Shown one piece after another: positions 26,827-39,764 of a DNA stretch of 64,000 bases. A model generated the notes under the pieces. It made no database searches. It saw nothing but the letters and a program-made list of their open reading frames with translations, and was not told the origin of the DNA. The DNA is from Bacilli bacterium (GTDB lineage: Bacteria; Bacillota_I; Bacilli_A; RF39; UBA660). The stretch's first letter is position 1. Every line of letters begins with the position of its first letter. The stretch covers positions 103,699-167,698 of the forward strand of contig JAFXZC010000009.1 in NCBI GenBank assembly GCA_017541445.1, in the 5' to 3' direction. The position numbers and the translations under genes were made by a program.

Positions 26827-29450
26827 TAAATATCATCAAATTCATTATCAGAAGAATCATCTAAATCATCTTCTGCAGCTTCCAATAACCTATCAAGACT
26901 TGTATCGTTGTTAATAACTTCATTATTTTCAACATCATCGATATCTTCAGAAACAGCTTCATCAGCCTCCGAAGCCTCATTATTAGGGAGTTCTTCAATC
27001 TCATTATTTCCCAAATCAACACTTTGTTGATTATCTTCTTTTTCTTTCTCTTTATCAACGATACTTACAGTAGCAACTGTATTCTCATCTCTTAAATTTA
27101 TTAATCTAACACCTTGAGTAACACGACCAAGAACATTAATTTGATCTAAAGGCATTCTCATAACCATACCAGCATCGGTAATAATAACAACATCAGTATC
27201 TGGACGACAAATCTTAAATGAAGCAATATCACCATTCTTATCAGTAACACTTAAAGCTTTAACACCTTTGCTACCACGCTTAGTAGTACGATAATCAGAA
27301 ACCTTAGATTGTTTACCATAACCCTTCTTAGTAACAATTAAAATGTTATCCTCTTCTGAAGCGATTTCAGCCCCAATACAGAACGAATCATCTAATTCAA
27401 TACCTTTTACTCCAGAAGCAGTTCTACCCATCACACGGACCTCATTTTCATTAAATTTAACCATGCGACCTTTACTAGAACCAAGAAGAACCATATCATT
27501 ACCAGAAGTCTTACGAACTGTTAATAACTCATCATCTTCTTTAAGAGTAATACAAATCTTACCACTTGTTCTAATATTATCAAATTCACCAACAACAGTT
27601 CTCTTAACTAAACCTAACTTAGTAACAAATAATAAATTAGTAACTTCTTCTTCAGGTTTAATCTTAATAATAGAATTAACCATTTCACCCTTTTCAATTG
27701 GTAAAAGATTTAAAACAGGTAATCCTTTAGACTGTCTACTAAATTCAGGAATCTCATAACCTTTAATTCTATAAACCTTACCTTTATTAGTAAAGAATAA
27801 TACATAATCATGAGTATCAATATTAATCATATGTTCAACAAAATCTTCTTCATTTGTTGCCATACCTTTAATACCAACACCACCTCTATTTTGACTCTTA
27901 AATGTATCTGAAGTAGTCCTTTTAATATAACCATTATGAGTCAAAGTAATCATAACATCTTCATTTGGAATTAAAGATTCATCTTCAATATAATCAATAG
28001 CAGTCATATCTATCTTAGTACGACGTTCATCACTATATTTTTCTTTAATTTCTAACATTTCAGTCTTAATAATATTAAGAACTTTCTCTTCACTAGCTAA
28101 AATAGATCTTAATTCATCAATTTCTTTTAATAAAGCTTCTAATTCAGCATCTATCTTATCTCTTTCTAATCCAGTTAATCTTCTCAATCTCATTTCAAGA
28201 ATAGCTTGAGCTTGTACTTCAGTAAGACCAAATCTATTCATTAAACCTTCTTGAGCTTCTAAATCAGTCTTAGCAGCTCTAATTAATTTAACAACTTCAT
28301 CAATATTATCTAAAGCAATCTTTAAACCTTCTAAAATATGAGCTCTCTTCTCAGCTTTATCTAAATTATATCTAGTTCTTCTAATAATAACTTCTTTTTG
28401 AAAATCAACATACTTAACAATTATATCTTTTAAACCAAGAGTTTTAGGAACACCTTGATCTAACATTAAGAAAATAATACCAAAATTAGTTTGAAAATCA
28501 GTATGTTTATATAATTGATTTAAAATTACTTGAGCATTAGCATCTTTCTTTAAAGTAATAGTAATCTTAATACCATCTTTTAAATCAGCATGATAATCAG
28601 TAATACCATCAATAACTTTATTATGAACTAACTCAGCAACTTTATTTTTTAAATCTAAAGTATTAATACCATATGGAACTTCATCAATAACTATATAATT
28701 TCTACCATTTTTCTCTTCTATAGTAGCTTTACTTCTAATAGTAATAGTACCTCTACCAGTTTCATATGCTTTCTTGATACCAGAATTACCTAAAATAATA
28801 GCACCTGTTGGAAAATCTGGACCTTTAATTATTTGCATTAATCCATCAACATCAATATCAGGATTATCTATATATGCTACACAACCATCTATTACTTCTC
28901 CTAAATTATGAGGAGGAATATTAGTAGCCATACCAACAGCAATACCCATAGTACCATTTACTAAAATATTAGGGAACCTAGAAGGTAAAACTCTTGGTTC
29001 TTTTTCAGTACCATCGAAGTTATCATCCATATCAACAACTTCTTTACCAATATCTCTTAATAATTCAAGAGAAATTTTAGAAAGTCTTGATTCTGTATAA
29101 CGCATAGCAGCTGCACCATAACCTTCGATATTACCAAAGTTACCATGACCATCTACTAACATACAACGATAACTAAAATCTTGTGCCATTCTAACCATAG
29201 CTTCATAAATTGAAGAATCACCATGTGGGTGATATTTACCCATAACATCTCCAACTATCTTGGCACTCTTAACATGAGGTTTATCAGGAGTAAAACCAGA
29301 TTCATACATAGAATATAAAATTCTTCTATGAACAGGTTTTAAACCATCTCTTAAATCAGGTAATGCACGCGATGTAATAACACTCATTGAATAATCTAAG
29401 AATGAATCTTTTATTTCTTTAACAATATTATTATTTTCTACTCTATCCAT
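26826..29450 (-). CDS. gyrA: DNA gyrase subunit A
   Basis: 874 residues. N-terminal winged helix and tower: [20 protein letters not shown], and the catalytic-tyrosine block [11 protein letters not shown]. Six-bladed C-terminal beta-pinwheel with the gyrase-specific GyrA-box-like [10 protein letters not shown] near residue 530. The tail past 830 is acidic. It introduces negative supercoils with GyrB. The start has an AGGGGGTG upstream and gyrB ends 12 bases before. Confidence 0.98.
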   Translation of the reverse strand: MDRVENNNIVKEIKDSFLDYSMSVITSRALPDLRDGLKPVHRRILYSMYESGFTPDKPHVKSAKIVGDVMGKYHPHGDSSIYEAMVRMAQDFSYRCMLVDGHGNFGNIEGYGAAAMRYTESRLSKISLELLRDIGKEVVDMDDNFDGTEKEPRVLPSRFPNILVNGTMGIAVGMATNIPPHNLGEVIDGCVAYIDNPDIDVDGLMQIIKGPDFPTGAIILGNSGIKKAYETGRGTITIRSKATIEEKNGRNYIVIDEVPYGINTLDLKNKVAELVHNKVIDGITDYHADLKDGIKITITLKKDANAQVILNQLYKHTDFQTNFGIIFLMLDQGVPKTLGLKDIIVKYVDFQKEVIIRRTRYNLDKAEKRAHILEGLKIALDNIDEVVKLIRAAKTDLEAQEGLMNRFGLTEVQAQAILEMRLRRLTGLERDKIDAELEALLKEIDELRSILASEEKVLNIIKTEMLEIKEKYSDERRTKIDMTAIDYIEDESLIPNEDVMITLTHNGYIKRTTSDTFKSQNRGGVGIKGMATNEEDFVEHMINIDTHDYVLFFTNKGKVYRIKGYEIPEFSRQSKGLPVLNLLPIEKGEMVNSIIKIKPEEEVTNLLFVTKLGLVKRTVVGEFDNIRTSGKICITLKEDDELLTVRKTSGNDMVLLGSSKGRMVKFNENEVRVMGRTASGVKGIELDDSFCIGAEIASEEDNILIVTKKGYGKQSKVSDYRTTKRGSKGVKALSVTDKNGDIASFKICRPDTDVVIITDAGMVMRMPLDQINVLGRVTQGVRLINLRDENTVATVSIVDKEKEKEDNQQSVDLGNNEIEELPNNEASEADEAVSEDIDDVENNEVINNDTSLDRLLEAAEDDLDDSSDNEFDDI

Positions 29451-29462
29451 ACATTACACCCC

Positions 29463-32467
<3,005 letters not shown>

Positions 32468-32540
32468 TTTAAGCCTCTTTTTTGACGTGTATTTGAAAAA
32501 AAGTATTAAATAGTACTCCCATACCACAAATACATTATAA

Positions 32541-32569
32541 CACAAAAAGCTACCTTTTAGTAGCTTTTT
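32541..32569 (-). terminator. Terminator of comK
   Basis: The minus-strand stem AAAGCTAC/GTAGCTTTTT overlaps the comK stop codon, and is followed by T run. Confidence 0.8.
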
Positions 32570-33020
32570 TCTCTATATTCTGAATTTTTCTTACTTTTAA
32601 TATATCTTCAATTCTAGAACATCTATACATTTGATTATCAATAATAGCACATGATACATCTAAAAGTATCTTTTTCCCATTTTTAAGCTCAATAATAGAC
32701 TTATCTTTAAACTTATCAGGTCTTATTATATGTCTATATGATAACCAAGAACATTTTTTATTTCTAGGTGATAAAGTAGGAAAAAAGATAAGATCAAAAC
32801 TTTCTTCAACTATAACAGGTACTTTATGAGTATAACCTGCAATATTTAATACACCTTGTTGTCTACCTTCTAAAGAACTTCCAAAATATTCACAACTTTC
32901 TTCCATTATTTCTAAAGGTTTCTTGTCGACAACAAATGACTTATCCACTTCATATACTATTGTTTTATCTTCTTTAGGAATTAAAGCAACAGTATCACTA
33001 TTAATTTCATAATTTTCCAT
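32550..33020 (-). CDS. comK: ComK-family competence transcription factor
   Basis: 156 residues from the ATG at 33018-33020, with AGAGGAGG upstream. The sequence aligns with Bacillus ComK: YEINSDTVALIPKE near the N-terminus, the FGSSLEGRQQG block at 46-56 (FGSSYAGRKAG in Bacillus), then LIFFPTLSPRNKKCSW and SYRHI. ComK activates late competence genes (DNA uptake) in Bacillus and Staphylococcus by binding AT-rich boxes. It sits between dnaN and recF where Bacillus has the S4-domain gene yaaA. Bacillus ComK is 192 residues, so the C-terminal tail is shorter here. Recognised from memory of Bacillus ComK. Confidence 0.85.
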   Translation of the reverse strand: MENYEINSDTVALIPKEDKTIVYEVDKSFVVDKKPLEIMEESCEYFGSSLEGRQQGVLNIAGYTHKVPVIVEESFDLIFFPTLSPRNKKCSWLSYRHIIRPDKFKDKSIIELKNGKKILLDVSCAIIDNQMYRCSRIEDILKVRKIQNIEKKATKR

Positions 33021-33123
33021 ATCTAAACCTCCTCTCTTTTTTTGATAAAAACCTTTTACCATCAAAAAAGACGAAAAAACGACGAATTTCGACGAAATTA
33101 ATAAAAAAATAAAAATAATTCAT

Positions 33124-33150
33124 AAAAAAACCACATTTTTGAATGTGGTA
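33124..33150 (-). terminator. Rho-independent terminator after dnaN
   Basis: The minus-strand stem CCACATT/AATGTGG is followed by T7, 9 bases past the dnaN stop. It separates dnaN from comK. Confidence 0.8.
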
Positions 33151-33158
33151 TTTAATTA

Positions 33159-34277
33159 TTAATATGTTTTAATAGGTAAAATTAATTGAATTAATGATTC
33201 ATCAGTTGCTGACTTAATAACTATAGGTTTAACTTCACCATTTAATAATATTAATATATCTTCATCTTTATATGTTTTTAACGCATCTAACATATATTTA
33301 GCACTAAATGAAATATCAATATTAGTTTCAGTATTAGTTTCAACATCTAATTTAATTTCTACTTTACCAATTTCAGATGCATAAGAATTAATTATCATTT
33401 GATTATTCTTAATTTTCATCTTAACAATATTTTTTTCCTTACTTTGAGTAAGTAATGCAGCTCTACTAATAGCAGAAGTATATTCACCTAACTTCGTATT
33501 AATCATATATGAAAATTCAGAAGGAATTAAATTATTAGTATTAGGATATGTTCCAGATAATAAATTACTTTGAAAAATAATATTCTTATATTTAAATAAT
33601 ACCTTATTACTAAATATATGCATCTCTACATTTTCATCATCTGTAATAATATGATCTAACTCTATAATATTCTTACCTGGTAAAACAATATTTACTTCTT
33701 CTTCAGTAGGATTATCTAATTTAATAGTCTTTTTAGCTAATCTATATGAATCAGTAGCAATACACTCAAATACATCCCCTACTATTTTAAAATTTAAACC
33801 AGTTAATAAAGGTCTTAATTCTTGATTAGAAATAGCAAAAGAAGTTTGACTTATAATATCTTTAAATAAGAAACCTTTAACTATAATAGGATCTTTAACT
33901 TCTTCTAATTTTAAACTAGGATATTCTTTAGGATCTAAACAATTTAAATCATATTGACTATTATCACTATATATCTTTATCTTTAAACCATCTAACAATT
34001 CAAAATTAATAGTATCAGAAGGCATAAATCTAATTATATCTAATATATATTTACTTTGTACTATAATAGAACCTTCTTTTTCTACATTCTTTATACTACT
34101 CTTTTCTATAAAAGATCTTATAGTTAAATCACTATCACTAGCAGTTAAATATAATCCTTCTTCATTTAAATCAAATTTTACTCCATTTAATATAGGTATT
34201 ATATTCTTAGATGATACAGCTTTTACTACATTAGCTAAGTTTTCTAATAATAAATTTTTTTCAATCGTAAATTTCAT
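33159..34277 (-). CDS. dnaN: DNA polymerase III beta sliding clamp
   Basis: 372 residues, typical three-domain clamp (MKFTIEKNLLLENLANVVKAV start; ELRPLLTGLNFKI; C-terminal IQLILPIKTY matching the LxLPxR tail region). Start preceded by GAAGGAA. Second gene after dnaA, as in most bacteria. Confidence 0.97.
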   Translation of the reverse strand: MKFTIEKNLLLENLANVVKAVSSKNIIPILNGVKFDLNEEGLYLTASDSDLTIRSFIEKSSIKNVEKEGSIIVQSKYILDIIRFMPSDTINFELLDGLKIKIYSDNSQYDLNCLDPKEYPSLKLEEVKDPIIVKGFLFKDIISQTSFAISNQELRPLLTGLNFKIVGDVFECIATDSYRLAKKTIKLDNPTEEEVNIVLPGKNIIELDHIITDDENVEMHIFSNKVLFKYKNIIFQSNLLSGTYPNTNNLIPSEFSYMINTKLGEYTSAISRAALLTQSKEKNIVKMKIKNNQMIINSYASEIGKVEIKLDVETNTETNIDISFSAKYMLDALKTYKDEDILILLNGEVKPIVIKSATDESLIQLILPIKTY

Positions 34278-34299
34278 TCAAATTCCTTCTTTCTTTTAT

Positions 34300-34400
34300 T
34301 TTAATATAAGTTATTATTATTATACAGTTGATATTGTTAATAAGTCTTTTTTTATCCACAATTACGTAGAATTTTATGTGTTTATTTATTGTTGATAATT
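34300..34400. other. oriC part 2: DnaA boxes and a TAA trio tract between dnaA and dnaN
   Basis: Contains a perfect DnaA box TTATCCACA at 34352-34360 and the variant TGTTGATAA at 34390-34398 (minus-orientation TTATCAACA). On the minus strand, about 30 bases beyond the perfect box, lies a run of TAA triplets near 34309-34325, resembling the DnaA-trio element of Bacillus unwinding regions. Together with the boxes upstream of dnaA this gives a bipartite origin. Only the box matches are directly visible; the trio role is inference. Confidence 0.7.
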
Positions 34401-34428
34401 ATCTTTTTATTAACAATTTTTTTATAAA

Positions 34429-35799
34429 TTACAATTTTGATTTAATTTCATTAATTATTTCTTTTAATTGATTATTATCTTTTAAATCTTCTTCTATTTT
34501 ATCACAAGCATGTATTACTGTAGAATGATCTCTTCCACCAAATTCTAAACCAATTCTTGGAAATGATTCTTCTGTAAGCATTCTACATAAATACATAGCA
34601 ACCATTCTAGGATAAACTATATTAGCACTTCTCTTTTTACCTTTAAGTACTTCAACAGTAATTTTATAATAATCAGCAACAGCTTTTTGAATAGATACAA
34701 TATCATTCATATTATATATATTCTTAGTTACATAGTCTTTTAAAGCTTCAGCAACAAAAGCTAAATTAATTTCATCTTTGTCAGGTGGATACATTGCTGT
34801 ATAAGCAACTATTCTATTAATAGCACCCTCCAAACTTCTAACGTCAGTATCAAAATTATTAGCAATAAATTCAATAGCATCATCACTTACTTTATTAGAT
34901 ATATTTAAATATTTCATTTTATCTCTAATAATTCTACATCTTAATTCAAAATCAGGAGGATAAATATCAACAGGTAATCCCCAAGCAAATCTACTTCTTA
35001 ATCTTTCTTGTAATAATTGCAAATCATCAGGACTTCTATCTGAACTAATAATTATTTGTTTATTTCTCCTATGTAAATCATTAAAAGTATGGAAAAATTC
35101 TTCTTGTGTTTTATCAGCACCTACTAAGAATTGAATATCATCTATAATTAATACATCAATATTTCTATATTTTTCCTTAAATTCTTTAGCATCATTAATA
35201 GAATTTCCTTTATCACTTATACTTCCAGTAAAATCTTTTTTAAAATCATCACTACCAGTATATAAAACTTTATATTCAGGATGATTTTCAGTAATAAAGT
35301 TACCAATTGCATGCATTAAATGAGTTTTTCCTAAACCACTCTTTCCATATATAAATAATGGATTCCATTGAGTACCAGGATTTTCAGCAACAGCTAAAGC
35401 TGATGTCTTAGCAAATTTATTTGTATCCCCTACTACGAAATTATCAAAAGTATAATTAGGTATTAAATTACTTTCGAAGTTATTATTTTTAGGAGGTTCA
35501 ATATTATTATCAATTACCTTCATAATAGTATCTTCAAGTTGATTATTATTTAATTCATTTTTTAAATAACATTCTAATTTTTTTTCTTCCCCTATTACCT
35601 GAGTGAAAGAATCAACTATCAAATCGTTATAATTAGTTGTTAATATTTTTTTATGTATAGGCATAGGTACCTGTAAGATAATGGTATCACTTGTTAAATC
35701 AACTAATTTAGTATCAACAAACCATGTTCCAAAAGAAACATTAGCAACTTGATTTTTAATAAGATCTAGGACTTTATTCCAAATTTCGTCAAGATTCAA
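34429..35799 (-). CDS. dnaA: Chromosomal replication initiator DnaA
   Basis: I favour a TTG start at 35797-35799 (protein begins NLDEIWNKVLDLI, aligning with the Bacillus N-terminus), with GGGGTGA 5-6 bases upstream; ATG/GTG codons 6-9 bases earlier are also possible and would overlap the ribosome binding site. About 456 residues: domain I, a linker, AAA+ domain with GKSGLGKTHLM, IDDIQFL, and the domain IV box-binding signature GGRDHSTVIHACDK. It initiates replication at the adjoining boxes. Confidence 0.97.
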   Translation of the reverse strand: MNLDEIWNKVLDLIKNQVANVSFGTWFVDTKLVDLTSDTIILQVPMPIHKKILTTNYNDLIVDSFTQVIGEEKKLECYLKNELNNNQLEDTIMKVIDNNIEPPKNNNFESNLIPNYTFDNFVVGDTNKFAKTSALAVAENPGTQWNPLFIYGKSGLGKTHLMHAIGNFITENHPEYKVLYTGSDDFKKDFTGSISDKGNSINDAKEFKEKYRNIDVLIIDDIQFLVGADKTQEEFFHTFNDLHRRNKQIIISSDRSPDDLQLLQERLRSRFAWGLPVDIYPPDFELRCRIIRDKMKYLNISNKVSDDAIEFIANNFDTDVRSLEGAINRIVAYTAMYPPDKDEINLAFVAEALKDYVTKNIYNMNDIVSIQKAVADYYKITVEVLKGKKRSANIVYPRMVAMYLCRMLTEESFPRIGLEFGGRDHSTVIHACDKIEEDLKDNNQLKEIINEIKSKL

Positions 35800-35808
35800 T
35801 ACCATCAC

Positions 35809-36058
35809 CCCACTCTGTACAAACTAGTACAATTATTTTAACTCATGCTGTTGAAAAATAAAAGTTAAAAACAAAATAAAAAATCATATCAACAACATAT
35901 TAACAAAATTACCCACAAGTTATCCCTTTAAATAACTATTAAATCAAAAGTTATTAACTTTATCAACAAATTTCTAATTAACATGTGAAAAAAGTTATCA
36001 ACATATCCACAGGTAATTGTGGATAAAAATTATAATACTTTAAAATAGCCATAATTTC
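35809..36058. other. oriC part 1: DnaA-box cluster upstream of dnaA
   Basis: This noncoding stretch holds several DnaA boxes: TTACCCACA (35909-35917), TTATCAACA (35960-35968 and 35995-36003), ATATCCACA (36003-36011) and a perfect minus-orientation box TGTGGATAA (36018-36026). It is AT-rich and lies at the exact switch from minus-strand to plus-strand genes. The dnaA promoter must also lie here but I could not pick one with confidence. Confidence 0.85.
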
Positions 36059-36088
36059 TTGACATTTTTTTATTTATAATATTATAAT
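36059..36088 (+). promoter_or_regulatory. Sigma-A-type promoter of rpmH
   Basis: TTGACA at 36059-36064 and TATAAT at 36083-36088 with an 18-base spacer, 32 bases before the rpmH start. Confidence 0.8.
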
Positions 36089-36119
36089 AAGAGAGCTATT
36101 CAGATGTGGAGGTGTTATC

Positions 36120-36245
36120 ATGAAAAGAACTTATCAACCAAATAACAGAAAAAGAGCAAAGAAACATGGTTTTTTTGCAAGAAAAGAATCTAACGTTTTA
36201 AACTCAAGAAGAAATAAAGGACGTAAAAGAATAGTTGTAAAATAA
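36120..36245 (+). CDS. rpmH: 50S ribosomal protein L34
   Basis: A short gene of 41 residues with all L34 hallmarks: [18 protein letters not shown], then a basic tail ending RKRIVVK. A GGAGG ribosome binding site lies upstream. First gene of the rightward arm, followed by rnpA in the universal rpmH-rnpA order. Confidence 0.95.
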   Translation: MKRTYQPNNRKRAKKHGFFARKESNVLNSRRNKGRKRIVVK

Positions 36246-36271
36246 ACCACTTAATAACAGTGGTTTTTTAT
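36246..36271 (+). terminator. Hairpin with T run between rpmH and rnpA
   Basis: Stem CCAC/GTGG followed by T7, right after the rpmH stop. It is short-stemmed and probably partial, letting some transcription pass into rnpA. Confidence 0.6.
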
Positions 36272-36291
36272 CTATAAAAGGGAGTTACTTT

Positions 36292-36612
36292 ATGAAAAGA
36301 ATAGAAACTATAAAAAAACAAACAGAATTTAATAATATAATAAAGAAAGGAAAGTTTAATAAAAATGAATTCTTTATTATATATATAATGAAAAGCGAAA
36401 ATGAAAATTCAAAATATGGAATAGCAATTAGTAACAAGATAGGTAAAGCACATCTTAGAAATAAATTAAAAAGACAAACAAGAACTCTTATAGATAAATA
36501 TAAAAAATTATTCAAAAACTATTCTAATTATATTATAATGATTAGGAAGAGCTGTGCAGAAGCTGATTATGAAACAAAAGAAAAAGCTTTTAAAGCACTT
36601 ATAGAAAAATAG
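36292..36612 (+). CDS. rnpA: Ribonuclease P protein component
   Basis: 106 residues, typical size. Conserved RNR motif in HLRNKLKRQTR near residue 60 and the N-terminal MKRIETIKKQTEFN. It binds RNase P RNA to mature tRNA 5' ends; the RNA gene rnpB is not in this window. GGGAG ribosome binding site upstream; 8-base gap to yidC. Confidence 0.93.
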   Translation: MKRIETIKKQTEFNNIIKKGKFNKNEFFIIYIMKSENENSKYGIAISNKIGKAHLRNKLKRQTRTLIDKYKKLFKNYSNYIIMIRKSCAEADYETKEKAFKALIEK

Positions 36613-36620
36613 GTGGGGCA

Positions 36621-37565
36621 ATGAAAAAGAAAACAAAACTGTTGATAATTATAATATTATTCACAGTAATTACTGGTTGTACTAAAACATTAAAAGATGA
36701 TAAAAAAGTAGTTACAAATCCAGAAACTGGACAGTCACTAACATCAAATATATTATGTCAACCAACAGATCAAAAATTATATGACTTATATCAGGAATAT
36801 GATAAAGACCTACAAGTTCAATTAGAAGATTTACCTAAATGTAGAGAATTTACTCCTAGTAAATTGAAATATCAAAGCTTATGGGAAACTTTATTTGTTA
36901 AACCATTAGGCTATATAATTCTTAAATTAGGTTATTTATTTAGAGATATGGGTTTATCAGTAATGTTAATTGGATTATTAATAAGATTAATACTATTTCC
37001 ATTACAAATAAAAACAATTAAACAATCAGAACAAATGAAAAAATTACAACCAGAAATGGCAAGAATTGAAAGAAAATACAAAGATAAAACTGATCAAGAA
37101 TCTATGATGATGAAAAGTCAAGAAACAATGGCTTTATACAAAAAATATAAAGTTAATCCAGTTGGAGGATGCTTATCAGCATTTATTCAATTACCAATAT
37201 TCTTTGCATTCTTAGAAGCAATTAATAGATTACCAGCAATATTCGAAGGAACATTCTTAAATACAACATGGAATTTAGGAATGACACCAGGAACTGGAAT
37301 TGGAAAAGGACATTATACATACATAATATTAATTGTATTAATAGTTGGAACAACATGGTTATCATTTAGAAATACAATGGCAAGTCAAAATCAAAATACA
37401 GAGATGGCTCAACAAATGAAAATGATGACAACATTCATGATCGTTATGATAGCAGTAATGTCATTCAGTTTACCAACAGCAATTGCACTATACTGGGTAG
37501 TAACAAATGGATTTGCTGTAGTACAAAATATAATTGTTAAAAAAACAATAGGAAAGAAGGATTAA
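36621..37565 (+). CDS. yidC: Membrane protein insertase YidC (Oxa1 family)
   Basis: 314 residues. A lipoprotein signal peptide with lipobox VITGC (Cys about residue 20) marks the Bacillota YidC type. Five hydrophobic helices follow, including LGYLFRDMGLSVMLIG and the helix ending ALYWVVTNGF. The conserved hydrophilic-groove Arg lies in LLIRLILFPLQ. It inserts proteins into the membrane, alone or with SecYEG. Confidence 0.95.
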   Translation: MKKKTKLLIIIILFTVITGCTKTLKDDKKVVTNPETGQSLTSNILCQPTDQKLYDLYQEYDKDLQVQLEDLPKCREFTPSKLKYQSLWETLFVKPLGYIILKLGYLFRDMGLSVMLIGLLIRLILFPLQIKTIKQSEQMKKLQPEMARIERKYKDKTDQESMMMKSQETMALYKKYKVNPVGGCLSAFIQLPIFFAFLEAINRLPAIFEGTFLNTTWNLGMTPGTGIGKGHYTYIILIVLIVGTTWLSFRNTMASQNQNTEMAQQMKMMTTFMIVMIAVMSFSLPTAIALYWVVTNGFAVVQNIIVKKTIGKKD

Positions 37566-37566
37566 T

Positions 37567-38193
37567 ATGAAGTTTGAAGAATTCGAAGGAAAGAGTTTAG
37601 AAGAAGCAAAAGAAAAAGCTTTGGAAGAATTAGGAGTAGAAGAAACAGAACTTATAACAAAAACTGAAGAAAAAAAGGGAAAGTTATTTAAAGGAACAAC
37701 ATATGTTTATAAAGCTATTAAAATCTCAACAGTTGCCGACTTTCTAAAAAATAAACTAATAGACTTATTAAAAAACATGGGTATTGAAGCACAACTAGAA
37801 ACAAGTATTAGAGATGAACAAATTAAAATTAAGATGTACTCTGATAAGAATAATATCTTAATAGGAAAGAATGGCCAAACATTAACAGCTATTCAAACAA
37901 TATTAAGACAAATGGTATTTAATGAATTAGATACATACCCATATATATTATTAGATGTAGAAAACTATAAAGAAAAGAAAATGGGATATCTTGAAAGAGA
38001 TGCAAAAAGAATTGCTAAAGAAGTATTAAAAACAAAAGTAGCAGTTAAACTAGACGATATGAATTCTTATGAAAGAAGAATTGTTCACAATGCATTAACT
38101 AAATTTAAAAATATTTCAACAGTTAGTGAAGGTGAAGAACCACACAGACATATCGTAATTAGTTATAAAGAAAATGAAGATGAAGAAGAATAA
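37567..38193 (+). CDS. khpB: RNA-binding protein KhpB (Jag)
   Basis: 208 residues: Jag-N domain (KFEEFEGKSLEEAKEKAL), a KH domain (NNILIGKNGQTLTAIQ) and an R3H domain (SYERRIVHNAL ... GEEPHRHIVI). With KhpA it forms an RNA chaperone affecting cell length and division. It starts inside the yidC stop region (TAATATG), so translation is coupled. Confidence 0.94.
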   Translation: MKFEEFEGKSLEEAKEKALEELGVEETELITKTEEKKGKLFKGTTYVYKAIKISTVADFLKNKLIDLLKNMGIEAQLETSIRDEQIKIKMYSDKNNILIGKNGQTLTAIQTILRQMVFNELDTYPYILLDVENYKEKKMGYLERDAKRIAKEVLKTKVAVKLDDMNSYERRIVHNALTKFKNISTVSEGEEPHRHIVISYKENEDEEE

Positions 38194-38209
38194 AATCTTC
38201 TTTTTTTTA
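38184..38209 (+). terminator. Rho-independent terminator of the rpmH-khpB unit
   Basis: Stem AAGAAGA/TCTTCTT followed by T8, overlapping the khpB stop. Confidence 0.75.
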
Positions 38210-38220
38210 TACACAAAATT

Positions 38221-38299
38221 ATTTCCCGGGAAATAATTTTATAAACATTCAAGTGACAAATTATATCTAAAATAATATAATTTTTATTTCCCGGGAAAT
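38221..38299. promoter_or_regulatory. Two perfect Noc-binding-site palindromes
   Basis: ATTTCCCGGGAAAT occurs perfectly at 38221-38234 and 38286-38299, 65 bases apart, in the khpB-mnmE gap. This is the Bacillus Noc consensus. Both copies have AT-rich flanks that extend the palindrome. Confidence 0.85.
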
Positions 38300-38385
38300 A
38301 AAATTAAGTTATTATATTAATATAATATATTAATTTACAAATATATAAAAAGTGATATAATACAAAACCAAAAGGGAGTGGAATT

Positions 38386-39750
38386 ATGAATGATACTATA
38401 TGTGCAATATCAACTGCTCAAGGAGTAGGAGCAATTGCAATAATAAGAGTAAGTGGAGAAGAAGCCATAACAAATGTTAATAAAATCTTCAAAGGCAAAG
38501 ATTTAACAACAGTTCCTACACATACAATACATTATGGACACATAATAGATGAAAATAACAAAGAAGTAGAAGAAGTATTAGTATCAGTAATGAGAGCTCC
38601 AAAAACTTTTACAACAGAAGATGTAGTAGAAATAAATACCCATGGAGGAATAGCATCAACAAATAAAGTATTAGAATTATTATTATCAAATGGTTGTAGA
38701 TTAGCTGAACCAGGAGAATTTACAAAAAGAGCATTTTTAAATGGAAGAATAGATTTACTTGAATCAGAAGCAATAATGGATATGATTAATGCAAAAACAA
38801 ATACACAAGTAGAACTAGCTATGAATCAAATAAGTGGAAAAGTTTCAAATCTTATAAATAAACTAAGAGATGATATGATTCAAATAATATCAAATATAAA
38901 TGTAAATATAGATTATCCAGAATATGATGATGTAGAAATAATAACTAATGATGTATTAATACCAAAAATTACTTCATTAAAAGAACAAATAGAGAAAATA
39001 TTAAAAGAAAGTAAAAATGGAAGAATAATTAAAGAAGGAATTAAAACATCTATTATAGGTAAACCTAATGTAGGTAAAAGTAGTTTATTAAATGCATTAT
39101 TAGACGAAGAAAAAGCAATAGTAACAGATATAGCTGGTACTACAAGAGATATAGTAGAAGGACAAATAAGTATTAATGGAATAATTCTAAATATGATTGA
39201 TACAGCAGGAATAAGAGACACTAATGATGTCATAGAATCTATTGGTGTAGAAAAAAGTATAAAAATAATGAATGAATCTGATTTAATATTATTTGTAATT
39301 AATAATAACGAACCATTAGATGAAGATCTAAATAAATTATTAAAAGAACTAGAAAATAAAACATATATAATTATAATTAATAAAATAGATCTAGAATCAA
39401 AAATAGATATAAATAAACTTCATGTTGATAAATCAAGAATTATCAACATGAGTATAAAAAATAATATAGGTATAGAAGAATTGAAAAACAAAATAATAGA
39501 ATTATTTAATTTATCACAAATAGAAAATGAAGATCCTACATATTTAAGTAATGCAAGAAGTATAGGAATATTAACCAATTGCTTAAATTCAATAAAAGAA
39601 GTAGAAAAAGGCTTAAAAGAAAATCAACCTATAGATATGATAGAATTAGATATTAAAAATATTTGGGAAGAATTAGGTCGAATAAATGGAACAACATATG
39701 AAGAAGAATTATTAGATGAAATGTTTTCAAGATTTTGCCTAGGGAAATAA
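38386..39750 (+). CDS. mnmE: tRNA modification GTPase MnmE
   Basis: 454 residues. N-terminal formyl-THF-like domain (MNDTICAISTAQGVGAIAIIRVSG), helical domain, GTPase G1 GKPNVGKSSLLN, G3 DTAGIR, G4 NKID, and the invariant C-terminal FCLGK. With MnmG it forms cmnm5U34 in tRNAs. RBS GGGAG. Confidence 0.97.
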   Translation: MNDTICAISTAQGVGAIAIIRVSGEEAITNVNKIFKGKDLTTVPTHTIHYGHIIDENNKEVEEVLVSVMRAPKTFTTEDVVEINTHGGIASTNKVLELLLSNGCRLAEPGEFTKRAFLNGRIDLLESEAIMDMINAKTNTQVELAMNQISGKVSNLINKLRDDMIQIISNINVNIDYPEYDDVEIITNDVLIPKITSLKEQIEKILKESKNGRIIKEGIKTSIIGKPNVGKSSLLNALLDEEKAIVTDIAGTTRDIVEGQISINGIILNMIDTAGIRDTNDVIESIGVEKSIKIMNESDLILFVINNNEPLDEDLNKLLKELENKTYIIIINKIDLESKIDINKLHVDKSRIINMSIKNNIGIEELKNKIIELFNLSQIENEDPTYLSNARSIGILTNCLNSIKEVEKGLKENQPIDMIELDIKNIWEELGRINGTTYEEELLDEMFSRFCLGK

Positions 39751-39764
39751 AAGAGGTGAAAACA

